DNA of 64,000 nt from Ignavibacteriae bacterium HGW-Ignavibacteriae-1 (GTDB lineage Bacteria > Bacteroidota > Ignavibacteria > Kapaibacteriales > UBA2268): positions 219,790 through 283,789 of the forward strand of contig PGYU01000005.1 of NCBI GenBank assembly GCA_002839825.1, in the 5' to 3' direction. Under the pieces are notes generated by a model, which was given only the letters and a program-made list of their open reading frames with translations, made no database searches and was not told the DNA's origin. A program made the translations under genes and the position numbers. This document shows, one piece after another, positions 34,781-42,324 of this stretch. The stretch's first letter is position 1, and each line of letters opens with the position of its first letter.

Positions 34781-34816
34781 CCACAAAAAAAAAGCTGTCC
34801 CCTTCGAGACAGCTTT
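34781..34816 (-). terminator. Intrinsic terminator of the OPT transporter gene
   Basis: A 9-bp stem AAAGCTGTC (34791-34799) / GACAGCTTT (34808-34816) with a T run on the minus strand (A run from 34785). It lies 28 bases after the OPT stop. Confidence 0.85.
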
Positions 34817-34844
34817 TCATCATTAGCGGATGCTATGCCAAATA

Positions 34845-36872
34845 TTAATCGTTATCCGGCTTTGCGCGCATCGTCTCCCAAACGAAATATATTACTAATA
34901 AAATGAACATTACCAAAGCGAGAATTTCGGAACCAATCGCTCCTTCAGACCATAGTTTTGAGTTCAGGCTGAGATTAATCCAGCCCACATTGTTCATGAA
35001 TAGTATCAAAGCTCCTAATACACCAAATAGTGCCGCACCTGCTATAAAGCCCGATGCAATCAAAGTGCCGCGTTGGCTTCGTGCGTTAGCGAGTTTTTCG
35101 TCCTTGGTGCTTTTGCCGATATAGTGAGCCAACAATCCGCCGACTATTAACGGTGTGTTCAAATCTAATGGGATAAACATACCCAATGCAAAGGCGAGAG
35201 GTGAGATTTTCAGCCAATTCACAAGAACTGCAATAATAGCACCTACTACGAATAGCATCCAGTGGATTTCTGCACCTTGCAACATCAACGGCTCAATCAC
35301 GGCTGCCATAGCATTTGCTTGTGGTGCGACTAATGGGTCGGTGAAGACGTCGGTCTTTACAAAGCCATATGCTTGGCTCAAAATGTAAATTACCACGCCA
35401 ACTGTCGCCGCAGAAACGAGAGTTCCCAAGAATTTCCATGATTCCTGCTTAGACGGAGTGGAACCCAACCAGTAGCCGATTTTCAAGTCTGTGATAAAAC
35501 CACCTGCCATCGAAAGTGCCGTACACACGATACCGCCGATAATCAGTGCACTAACCATGCCTTGAGGTCCTTGCAAACCTGCTTGAGCCAACACTATCGA
35601 AGATACAATTAATGTCATCAGCGTCATACCCGAAACAGGATTCGTACCAACAATAGCGATTGCATTAGCTGCAACAGTTGTGAATAAGAAGGAAATAATA
35701 ACCAATGTAGCCAAGGCAATTAAAGCTTGCGTCATAGTAATAGAAGTGCCTAACATCAAGAAAATGAAAATTGCAATAATTGTAAACAATGCTAAAAATA
35801 TTACAAATGTCATTTTAATATCTTTTTGAGTCCTGATGACAGCTTCTTCTTTGCCGTCTTTGCCACCAAATAACCCAACTACGGCTAATTTGAAAGCACT
35901 TCCAATTACACCCGAAGATTTAATTATACCGATGACGCCTGCCATTGCAATTGCACCAATACCAATCGGACGGACATATAATCTGAAAATATCTTCAGCA
36001 GACATTGCCGAGAAAAAGCCGACACCTTCGGGACCGGCAATAATATTGCCCATTGCATTCATTAGAGGAATCAAAACCAACCATGAAAGTAATGAGCCTA
36101 CAACAATAATTGTCGCAAATTTAAGCCCGACGAGATACCCAAAACTGAATATAAGTGCCGAGACGTTGAGTTTCATTACAATTTTTGCATTGTCTGCCAA
36201 AGAGGCGCCAATAGGTAAAATTTTCGATGTCACAACTTCCGACCATAGCTTGACTGAATGGAACATGAAATCAAAAAGTCCACCGATAAGCCCGCTAACA
36301 ATCAAGATACCGGCTTGTTTGCCACCGGATTCGCCTGTCATTAGGATTTCGGTTGTAGCTTTGGCTTCAGGGAATGGAAATTTACCGTGCATGTCTTTGA
36401 CAAAATACTTGCGGAACGGAATAAGGAATAATATTCCAAGGAAGCCACCAAAGAGCGAGGAGAAAAATATTTGGAAGAAATTTACTTCAATTTCGGGATA
36501 TTTATATTGCAAAATATACAAAGCGGGAATCGTGAAGATTGCGCCCGCCACAATCACACCGGAGCTTGCACCGATTGATTGAATGATAACGTTTTGCCCC
36601 AGAGCACCTTTTTTCTTGAAAAAAGAAGATGCACCAACGGCAATAATAGAGATTGGAATTGCGGCTTCGAAAACTTGTCCGATTTTCAAGCCCGAAAATG
36701 CAGCAGCAGCAGAAAATATGACAGCCATCAACAAACCCATACCGACAGAATACGCCGTGACTTCCGGGAAAACTTGTCCCGCAGGCATTACAGGCTTGTA
36801 CTCTTCGCCGGGATTTAGCTCACGGTAAGCGTTTTCAGGTAGTTCGCTTTTACCGGTGTTAACATGTTCCAT
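34845..36872 (-). CDS. OPT-family oligopeptide transporter
   Basis: Polytopic membrane protein of 675 residues with about 15 hydrophobic segments, of the OPT family (proton-coupled uptake of peptides or metal-chelate compounds). Typical features are the N-terminal VTAYSVGMGLLMAVIFSAAAAF, the FPFPEAKATTEILMTGE motif, NPVSGMTLMTLIV, GGFITDLKIGYWLGSTP and the late PLAFALGMFIPLDLNTPLIVGGL. The bacterial EspB/OPT subgroup fits best. It is a single-gene transcript. Substrate is not predictable. Confidence 0.92.
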   Translation of the reverse strand: MEHVNTGKSELPENAYRELNPGEEYKPVMPAGQVFPEVTAYSVGMGLLMAVIFSAAAAFSGLKIGQVFEAAIPISIIAVGASSFFKKKGALGQNVIIQSIGASSGVIVAGAIFTIPALYILQYKYPEIEVNFFQIFFSSLFGGFLGILFLIPFRKYFVKDMHGKFPFPEAKATTEILMTGESGGKQAGILIVSGLIGGLFDFMFHSVKLWSEVVTSKILPIGASLADNAKIVMKLNVSALIFSFGYLVGLKFATIIVVGSLLSWLVLIPLMNAMGNIIAGPEGVGFFSAMSAEDIFRLYVRPIGIGAIAMAGVIGIIKSSGVIGSAFKLAVVGLFGGKDGKEEAVIRTQKDIKMTFVIFLALFTIIAIFIFLMLGTSITMTQALIALATLVIISFLFTTVAANAIAIVGTNPVSGMTLMTLIVSSIVLAQAGLQGPQGMVSALIIGGIVCTALSMAGGFITDLKIGYWLGSTPSKQESWKFLGTLVSAATVGVVIYILSQAYGFVKTDVFTDPLVAPQANAMAAVIEPLMLQGAEIHWMLFVVGAIIAVLVNWLKISPLAFALGMFIPLDLNTPLIVGGLLAHYIGKSTKDEKLANARSQRGTLIASGFIAGAALFGVLGALILFMNNVGWINLSLNSKLWSEGAIGSEILALVMFILLVIYFVWETMRAKPDND

Positions 36873-37005
36873 AAAACTCCTTCATTTCTAACAAAAAATT
36901 AATTTATCAATATTGTTAATTACAAAAATATTAAATTAACTACATTGGAGCTATTAAACAAATGATTTGAAAAAGAAAATGAGGAAATTTATGACCTGAA
37001 TCAGC

Positions 37006-38421
37006 TTATTTTAACGGTTGATTATGGTAAATTCTTGAATGTAGGTAAATTAGCAATGTGGAAAAGATTCCGATACCTAAGAAAATGTACCATATTTTGT
37101 TGGGCGAATATAAGTCCCACAGCATCGAAGTTGACTCTTGAATCGAGGTATTGGTAAACTGAACCACTTTATCCATTGCGTTGGAATGTGTGATTTGGGT
37201 CATATCTACTTGTTGAGCCTCCAAATAGCGAATTGCAAGCGTGCTTTTCTCGCTATACTCATTGTATAGAAAGCCGCCAAGCAAAGAACCACCTGCAAGC
37301 CCAATCGCAAATGAAATGTTGAGATAGCCCAAATAGACCGAACGACGTGATTTGGTGCCGAGCGAAGCCATATATTCAAGGTATCGCGGATTTGTAATCA
37401 TTTCTCCCAGAGTATAAATCAGCATCCCAAGCACTGCCATCGAACCAATTTGTGTCGCTCCCGAAACAAATAGCCCAAGACTTGCTGTCGTAATGCCAAA
37501 CATAATCGCATATCTGAGCTTCACACCGGACATCAGCCATGAAACCGTGACAACTCCAAGCACGATAAAACTCGAATTGAGCGTATAAAGCCATTTGAAA
37601 TCAATCATTGTCCCGAGTGATGTCGTCATGAGCATATAATCCGGGAGATTTAATGCTTTAGCCACTTGCGAAGTGTCAACCCAATCATATATAAAATTGG
37701 GCAATGTTTCGTAGAATTGCATATAAATTATCGCAAATCCACCCATAATAATAACAAAACTCAAAATTTGGGGTCGTAAAACACCGATTAAGATTTCCTT
37801 AATTGTGATTGAAGGCTCATTTTTAATTTTATCATTATCATCTTTAATTAAAAATAATAATGGAATTATAATTATTAAAATTGAACCGGTCACGATAAAG
37901 AAAATTTGCCAGGATATTTCTTCTAAATATTTCGATAGGGCAGGAGCAAAAAAGAATGCAACATTAATTAGCATAATATTTAATCCCCAGCCGATTGATG
38001 TGAATTTATCGCGCATCGAATTGGAAATTAATCCCTGCAAAGCAGGTTTGAAGCTGCCCAGACCTATACCTACGAAAACAGCGGCAGTCATAACTCCGGT
38101 AAATTCGCGTTGAAATGCAAATAAATAAAATCCGATTATTGCGAAAAATATTGAAATAAATATCATATTTTTTCTGCCAAACTTATCTGCCAAACCACCC
38201 GTCAGAACCGGTATTAAATTCTGCACCAATGCCCACACGAAAAAAATCATACCCTTGGTTGTGTGTTCCCAATGCAAACCGCCGACAATATCTTTTTGAG
38301 AAATATAAACTGCCATTTGCAGAACTAATGCCGAATATGCAAGTCGCTCAATCATTTGAATTAAATTAAGCAACCAAAATTCTTTGCTAAAACTGCGAAT
38401 TTGAGTAAAAATATTTTGCAT
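37006..38421 (-). CDS. Major facilitator superfamily transporter
   Basis: Twelve-helix MFS protein of about 471 residues, starting at the ATG at 38421 (a TTG two codons upstream is an alternative). The loop 2-3 motif appears as GGLADKFGRKNMIF. Helix 4 has VFVGIGLGSFKPALQGLISN, which resembles peptide (POT/PTR) and related carriers. A long periplasmic loop near the C-terminus (residues ~400-440) is unusual. It is the third gene of an rnhA-DUF1460-MFS unit; the DUF1460 stop lies 9 bases upstream. Muropeptide or amino-sugar transport would fit the neighbour, but this is inference. Confidence 0.85.
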   Translation of the reverse strand: MQNIFTQIRSFSKEFWLLNLIQMIERLAYSALVLQMAVYISQKDIVGGLHWEHTTKGMIFFVWALVQNLIPVLTGGLADKFGRKNMIFISIFFAIIGFYLFAFQREFTGVMTAAVFVGIGLGSFKPALQGLISNSMRDKFTSIGWGLNIMLINVAFFFAPALSKYLEEISWQIFFIVTGSILIIIIPLLFLIKDDNDKIKNEPSITIKEILIGVLRPQILSFVIIMGGFAIIYMQFYETLPNFIYDWVDTSQVAKALNLPDYMLMTTSLGTMIDFKWLYTLNSSFIVLGVVTVSWLMSGVKLRYAIMFGITTASLGLFVSGATQIGSMAVLGMLIYTLGEMITNPRYLEYMASLGTKSRRSVYLGYLNISFAIGLAGGSLLGGFLYNEYSEKSTLAIRYLEAQQVDMTQITHSNAMDKVVQFTNTSIQESTSMLWDLYSPNKIWYIFLGIGIFSTLLIYLHSRIYHNQPLK

Positions 38422-38430
38422 CGGCAATTA

Positions 38431-39315
38431 TTATTTAATTTCTAATGGTCGAACTATCGTGATTCCTGTAGCACTTTTGCTTTTTTTAAGATATTCGGAA
38501 ATTGGAGCATCAATAATTACTTTCTTTTGATTTGTGGACGCATGGAATAAATGTGCATCGCCATTTTCGGCTTTGCTGATAATTCCTGTATGCGAATAAT
38601 CCAATCCTTTTATCGAAGTTACAATGCAAATAATATCTGAATTTTGTAATTCATTTTCAATTAAATTTACTTTATCTTTTGGAATAAAATAATGTTTGCG
38701 AGAATTAATTTCATCTTCAAATTTCTTAATTATTTTAACTAATTTAGGATTATTTTTCAAAGCTGCATATTTATCGGGATTTGATGACATAAAGCCGACT
38801 TTTGGCTCAAACTTTAAACCGCCCAATGACTTGGTAATATCTGTGACTACATTTTTATTGACATTATCATGTATCCAATCCGAAGTATAATGTAATCGCG
38901 ATTCATAGCCGTCAAGAATACCACCACGGTACCTGACAAAAGTCACTTCGTTGACTAAACTATTGATGTCATAATTCCCCTGTTTGAATGAACGCGCCAG
39001 ACAAAGCACAAGCTCGTAAAATGTGACACAATCAAGTCCTTCAAAGTTAATTCTGCATAATTCACCATCACCGCCTTCGAGCGTATTGCCGACGTATGGA
39101 GTACCGATGAAGTGATTTGCGATTTTGAACATCAATTCATTAATTGGAATATCTGTTTGATTTTCAAATTCACCGACTAATCTCCAGAGTTTTTCAACGC
39201 CGATTACCGAGTAATCCTGATTGGCAAAAAGGGGAATACGATTGCCCACAAACAATAGGGCAGAGGCTCCCAATATTGATTTCAAAAAACCCCGTCGTGT
39301 ATTTATCTCATTCAT
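38431..39315 (-). CDS. DUF1460 N-acetylmuramoyl-L-alanine amidase-like protein with Tat-type leader
   Basis: Protein of 294 residues. The N-terminus NTRRGFLKSILGASALLFVG is a twin-arginine signal. The DUF1460 core follows: IGTPYVGNTLEGG, then INFEGLDCVTFYELVLCLAR with the catalytic Cys, and RLHYTSDWIHDN. SHTGIISK-type (DYSHTGIISKAENGDAHLFHAS) supplies the His positions. DUF1460 proteins have an NlpC/P60-like fold and act on cell-wall peptides. It overlaps rnhA by 8 bases and is followed by an MFS gene, suggesting peptidoglycan fragment recycling. Confidence 0.88.
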   Translation of the reverse strand: MNEINTRRGFLKSILGASALLFVGNRIPLFANQDYSVIGVEKLWRLVGEFENQTDIPINELMFKIANHFIGTPYVGNTLEGGDGELCRINFEGLDCVTFYELVLCLARSFKQGNYDINSLVNEVTFVRYRGGILDGYESRLHYTSDWIHDNVNKNVVTDITKSLGGLKFEPKVGFMSSNPDKYAALKNNPKLVKIIKKFEDEINSRKHYFIPKDKVNLIENELQNSDIICIVTSIKGLDYSHTGIISKAENGDAHLFHASTNQKKVIIDAPISEYLKKSKSATGITIVRPLEIK

Positions 39316-39946
39316 TTATAATCAATTTTAATTGTTCATTTAATTTTTTAACTTCTTTTCTGTCCAAAACTATTTCAATGCCATTCTTATTAATGACGAA
39401 TTTGTCATCTAAAGATAAAACTTTTATTTCATCTTCTTTTTTCACATTAGATTTCGTTGTAACAATAGGTGGTTTGATGCCCTCATAGACGTAATCCGGT
39501 GGCAAATTTGGCATCGAAGCCTCCGCTTTGCAAAGTTCGTCACATCTTTCATTCTCGGCTTGTCCTGCGTGACCTTTGACCCATTCAAACTTGACGTTGC
39601 GCCCTTTGACAGCTTCGAGTAACTCTTTCCACAAGTCTTGATTTAGCACTTCCTTATTGTCGCTTTTTCGCCAACCCTTCTTAATCCATGCCTGAAGCCA
39701 TCTTTTGTTGAAAGCATCGCAAATCAGCTTGGAATCCGTATGAATCGTTATGATATATTTCGGGTCGTTCTTCACCGCTTTCAGGGCTTCGATCGTAGCC
39801 TTCAGCTCCATTCGGTTGTTGGTGGTAAGGCGGAATCCTCCGCTGACTTCCTTGCGGCGGTTCTTGTGAATCAAAATCGCAGCATATCCACCCGGTCCCG
39901 GATTGCCTAAACTCGACCCATCAGTATATATTATTACATTTTCCAT
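39308..39946 (-). CDS. rnhA: Ribonuclease HI with C-terminal extension
   Basis: Removes RNA from RNA-DNA hybrids. The four catalytic carboxylates are present: Asp9 in IIYTDGSSLGNPG, Glu47 in NNRMELKA, Asp71 in IHTDSKL and Asp136 in the HAGQAENERCDELCK region. The basic protrusion (NKRWLQAWIKKGWRK) is intact. The RNase HI fold ends near residue 147; about 65 more residues (KSNVKKEDEIKVLSLDDKF onwards) form an extra Lys/Glu-rich tail of unknown role. Its last 8 bases overlap the DUF1460 start. Confidence 0.93.
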   Translation of the reverse strand: MENVIIYTDGSSLGNPGPGGYAAILIHKNRRKEVSGGFRLTTNNRMELKATIEALKAVKNDPKYIITIHTDSKLICDAFNKRWLQAWIKKGWRKSDNKEVLNQDLWKELLEAVKGRNVKFEWVKGHAGQAENERCDELCKAEASMPNLPPDYVYEGIKPPIVTTKSNVKKEDEIKVLSLDDKFVINKNGIEIVLDRKEVKKLNEQLKLIINE

Positions 39947-40063
39947 ATTTTCTTATGCGAAATTAAGAAATTTGTTTGTAATTTCGGCAAGAAAGATTAT
40001 ATTAGTCTTGGGGGAATTTAATATTTTGAACATTCTTTTTTTAAATAGCATAAAGAGGAGAAT

Positions 40064-40495
40064 ATGGAAGTGATTGAAATTTTTGGTTTCAAATTGAAAG
40101 AAAAGCAAAGAATCATGTTGCCATTTTTTGAAACATCGGTTGCGGCGGGGTTGCCGAATCCGATTGAAAGCGACAGTTGTGTCGAAATTGACCTCAACGA
40201 ATACCTCGTTGACCATCCTGCATCTACATTTTTTGCGAAAGTCCGCGGATTGAACATGGTAACGCAAGGTATCCGCGATGGCGATATTTTAGTGGTGGAT
40301 ACTTCAATCGAGCCTGTGGAGCAAAAGATTGTGCTTGTCACTATCAACGGCTCGTTGACAGTTAAGATTTTCCGCGAAATTGATGGCGAAATTTTTCTCG
40401 AATCGCAAAATCATCAGTTTTTACCTATAATGATGGAACCCTATTTGGAGTTCAAAATCATTGGCGTCGTGACAAAAATCATACACTCTTTATAA
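40064..40495 (+). CDS. UmuD-like S24 protein lacking the catalytic serine
   Basis: Protein of 143 residues clearly of the UmuD/LexA S24 family. The cleavage-site region has Ala28-Gly29 in SVAAGLPNP, followed by DLNEYLVDHPASTFFAKV and DGDILVVD. The general-base Lys101 is present in NGSLTVKIF. The nucleophile is not: where UmuD has GDSM this protein has Gly62-Leu-Asn64-Met (AAC codon). It therefore should not self-cleave. Good ribosome-binding site AGAGGAG. The next gene is an intact paralogue, and no polymerase V gene (umuC) follows. A substrate or regulatory partner for the second protein is plausible. Confidence 0.85.
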   Translation: MEVIEIFGFKLKEKQRIMLPFFETSVAAGLPNPIESDSCVEIDLNEYLVDHPASTFFAKVRGLNMVTQGIRDGDILVVDTSIEPVEQKIVLVTINGSLTVKIFREIDGEIFLESQNHQFLPIMMEPYLEFKIIGVVTKIIHSL

Positions 40496-40552
40496 GCAAA
40501 ATATTTTTCAATTTTGATGCTTCGATTACCGAAGTATTTATGGTTTGTACGA

Positions 40553-40972
40553 ATGAAAGTAAACAAAATAGTAGAATTGAAAACACTGTACAGTTTTGAA
40601 GCGCCTGTTTTTGATGCACACGGCACAGCAGGCACTTCACAATCTGCCGAACTGAAAAACAAGCTGGATTTGAACAGCTATTTGGCACCTTTCCCCGGAG
40701 AGACTTATTTAGTCAAGGTTTCGGGCGAAAGTATGATAAACGAAGGAATTTACGATGGCGATATTCTCGTTGTAAATAAAAGGGACAGACCCGTGGACGG
40801 GAAGGTGGTGATAGCATCGTTGAACGGTGAAATGGCTGTCAAAACGTACCGCGACATCCACGGTGTAATTTACCTTTTTTCGGCGAACGATAAATTTTTA
40901 CCGATTGAAATTAAACCATTTTGGGAATTCGAGATTCAGGGCGTCGTCAAGCACGTGATTCATGCTGTTTAA
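40553..40972 (+). CDS. UmuD-like S24 autoprotease
   Basis: About 139 residues from the ATG at 40553; an ATG at 40517 would add 12 residues with no family similarity. Ser60 (KVSGESM) and Lys97 (NGEMAVK) form the intact Ser-Lys dyad, the same numbers as in E. coli UmuD. A candidate cleavage bond Ala26-Gly27 lies in HGTAGTSQ. It would be activated by RecA filaments after DNA damage, then cleave itself or the preceding paralogue. Its stop overlaps the convergent mtaB stop by 4 bases. The usual umuC neighbour is missing. Confidence 0.85.
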   Translation: MKVNKIVELKTLYSFEAPVFDAHGTAGTSQSAELKNKLDLNSYLAPFPGETYLVKVSGESMINEGIYDGDILVVNKRDRPVDGKVVIASLNGEMAVKTYRDIHGVIYLFSANDKFLPIEIKPFWEFEIQGVVKHVIHAV

Positions 40973-42264
40973 TCGGTGATTACAGTCCCGAAAGCGTAGT
41001 CTCCGTGGACTGATTCGACCATAACTTTGACAAAACTTTTTGCTAAGTTTTCGTCACCTTCAAATTTTACTCGGACGTAGTTTTCCGACCAACTTTTCCA
41101 TGTTCTCGTGCTTTTATCATAGGATTCGGGGATTACTGTCGCAATTTTCCCGACTCTGCTTGCATAAAATGAGCGTTGCTTGGCTTGAGATAGCTCGCGG
41201 AGTAGATTGGTGCGTTCTTTTCGGATATGAACAGGAACGACTCCGTCGAAACTTGCTGCAGGAGTATTATCTCGTTCGGAATAAGTGAACACGTGAAAAT
41301 AGCTCGCAGGAAGCTCGTCCAGCAAATCATAAGTTTCGCGGAAATGCTCATCTGTTTCACCCGGAAAGCCCACTATGACATCAATTCCGAGTCCGCAATT
41401 TGGGATGTTTTCTTTGATTTTGTAAATCAAATCTTTGAAAAAGGATGCTTTGTAGCGGCGCTTCATATTCTTCAGAATCTCCTGCGAACCGCTTTGCAAG
41501 GGAATATGAAAATGCGGACAAAATACGTCGGAAGCCGCAACAGCACGCAAAATTCTATCATTGAGTAAATTCGGCTCAATTGACGAAATCCTAATTCTCA
41601 AATCCGGCTTCATCGAATCCATCAATTCCACTACGTCTGCAAAAGTTTTGCCGTCCGGAGTGCTGTAATCCCCAAGATTAATCCCCGAAATCACCACTTC
41701 CTTATAGCCGGAAGCCACAATTTTATTAATTTGCTCAGGTATCAAAGCAAATGGAATACTTCTCGAACTACCGCGCGCATAGGGAATCGTGCAGAAAGTG
41801 CAAAAATAATCGCAACCATCCTGAAGCTTCAAAAAAGCACGAGTTCGTAGCTCATTATCGGTTGTGAGTGCGACGTCGAAGGGCAAATCCTCGATACACG
41901 AAACGTTTACCTGAGTTTGCTCTTTGCCGATTAGCTGATGCACGAGCGAGGGCACGCGGAATTTCTCCCGTTGACCAAAGACTGCGTCCACACCTTCGAT
42001 TTGGGAAACTTCTTCGGGCTTTAGCTGAGCATAACAGCCCATCACGCCCAAAAAAGCATTCGGCGATTGTCGTTTGGCGCGACGAATGAGCTTTCGCGCT
42101 TCGACATCGGCATTATTAGTCACCGAACAGGTGTTTATCAAGATGATGTCGGCAGTGGTGCCAAATTCGGTTAACGAATAGCCCAACTGCTCAAACTTAT
42201 CTTTAATAGCCGCTGTTTCGGCATAATTGACTTTGCAACCTAATGTATGTAACGCTACTTTCAT
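40969..42264 (-). CDS. mtaB: tRNA (t6A37) methylthiotransferase MtaB
   Basis: Radical-SAM enzyme of 431 residues that adds a methylthio group to t6A at position 37 of tRNAs reading ANN codons. The N-terminal domain binds one Fe-S cluster through Cys10, Cys46 and Cys77. The radical-SAM cluster uses Cys151, Cys155 and Cys158 in GCDYFCTFC. SGINLGDYS, HIPLQSGSQEILKNMKRRY and IVGFPGETDEHF are MtaB-typical, and the C-terminus is a TRAM-like domain. MtaB fits better than MiaB because of the Arg-Gly-Ser pattern after the cluster (IPYARGSSRS). Confidence 0.93.
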   Translation of the reverse strand: MKVALHTLGCKVNYAETAAIKDKFEQLGYSLTEFGTTADIILINTCSVTNNADVEARKLIRRAKRQSPNAFLGVMGCYAQLKPEEVSQIEGVDAVFGQREKFRVPSLVHQLIGKEQTQVNVSCIEDLPFDVALTTDNELRTRAFLKLQDGCDYFCTFCTIPYARGSSRSIPFALIPEQINKIVASGYKEVVISGINLGDYSTPDGKTFADVVELMDSMKPDLRIRISSIEPNLLNDRILRAVAASDVFCPHFHIPLQSGSQEILKNMKRRYKASFFKDLIYKIKENIPNCGLGIDVIVGFPGETDEHFRETYDLLDELPASYFHVFTYSERDNTPAASFDGVVPVHIRKERTNLLRELSQAKQRSFYASRVGKIATVIPESYDKSTRTWKSWSENYVRVKFEGDENLAKSFVKVMVESVHGDYAFGTVITD

Positions 42265-42324
42265 TCAACTCATTCTTTTTCAATACAATTAAATGAAAAC
42301 GTTTATCTTATGATTTTATTCCTT

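Noticed and set aside
35836..36582. 248-codon plus-strand open frame antisense to the OPT transporter
   Set aside because: Its composition is that of a shadow of membrane helices; the OPT frame has clear family motifs.
39947..40063. LexA-type operator before the UmuD-like pair
   Set aside because: No inverted repeat resembling a known SOS box could be made out; only a good ribosome-binding site is visible.
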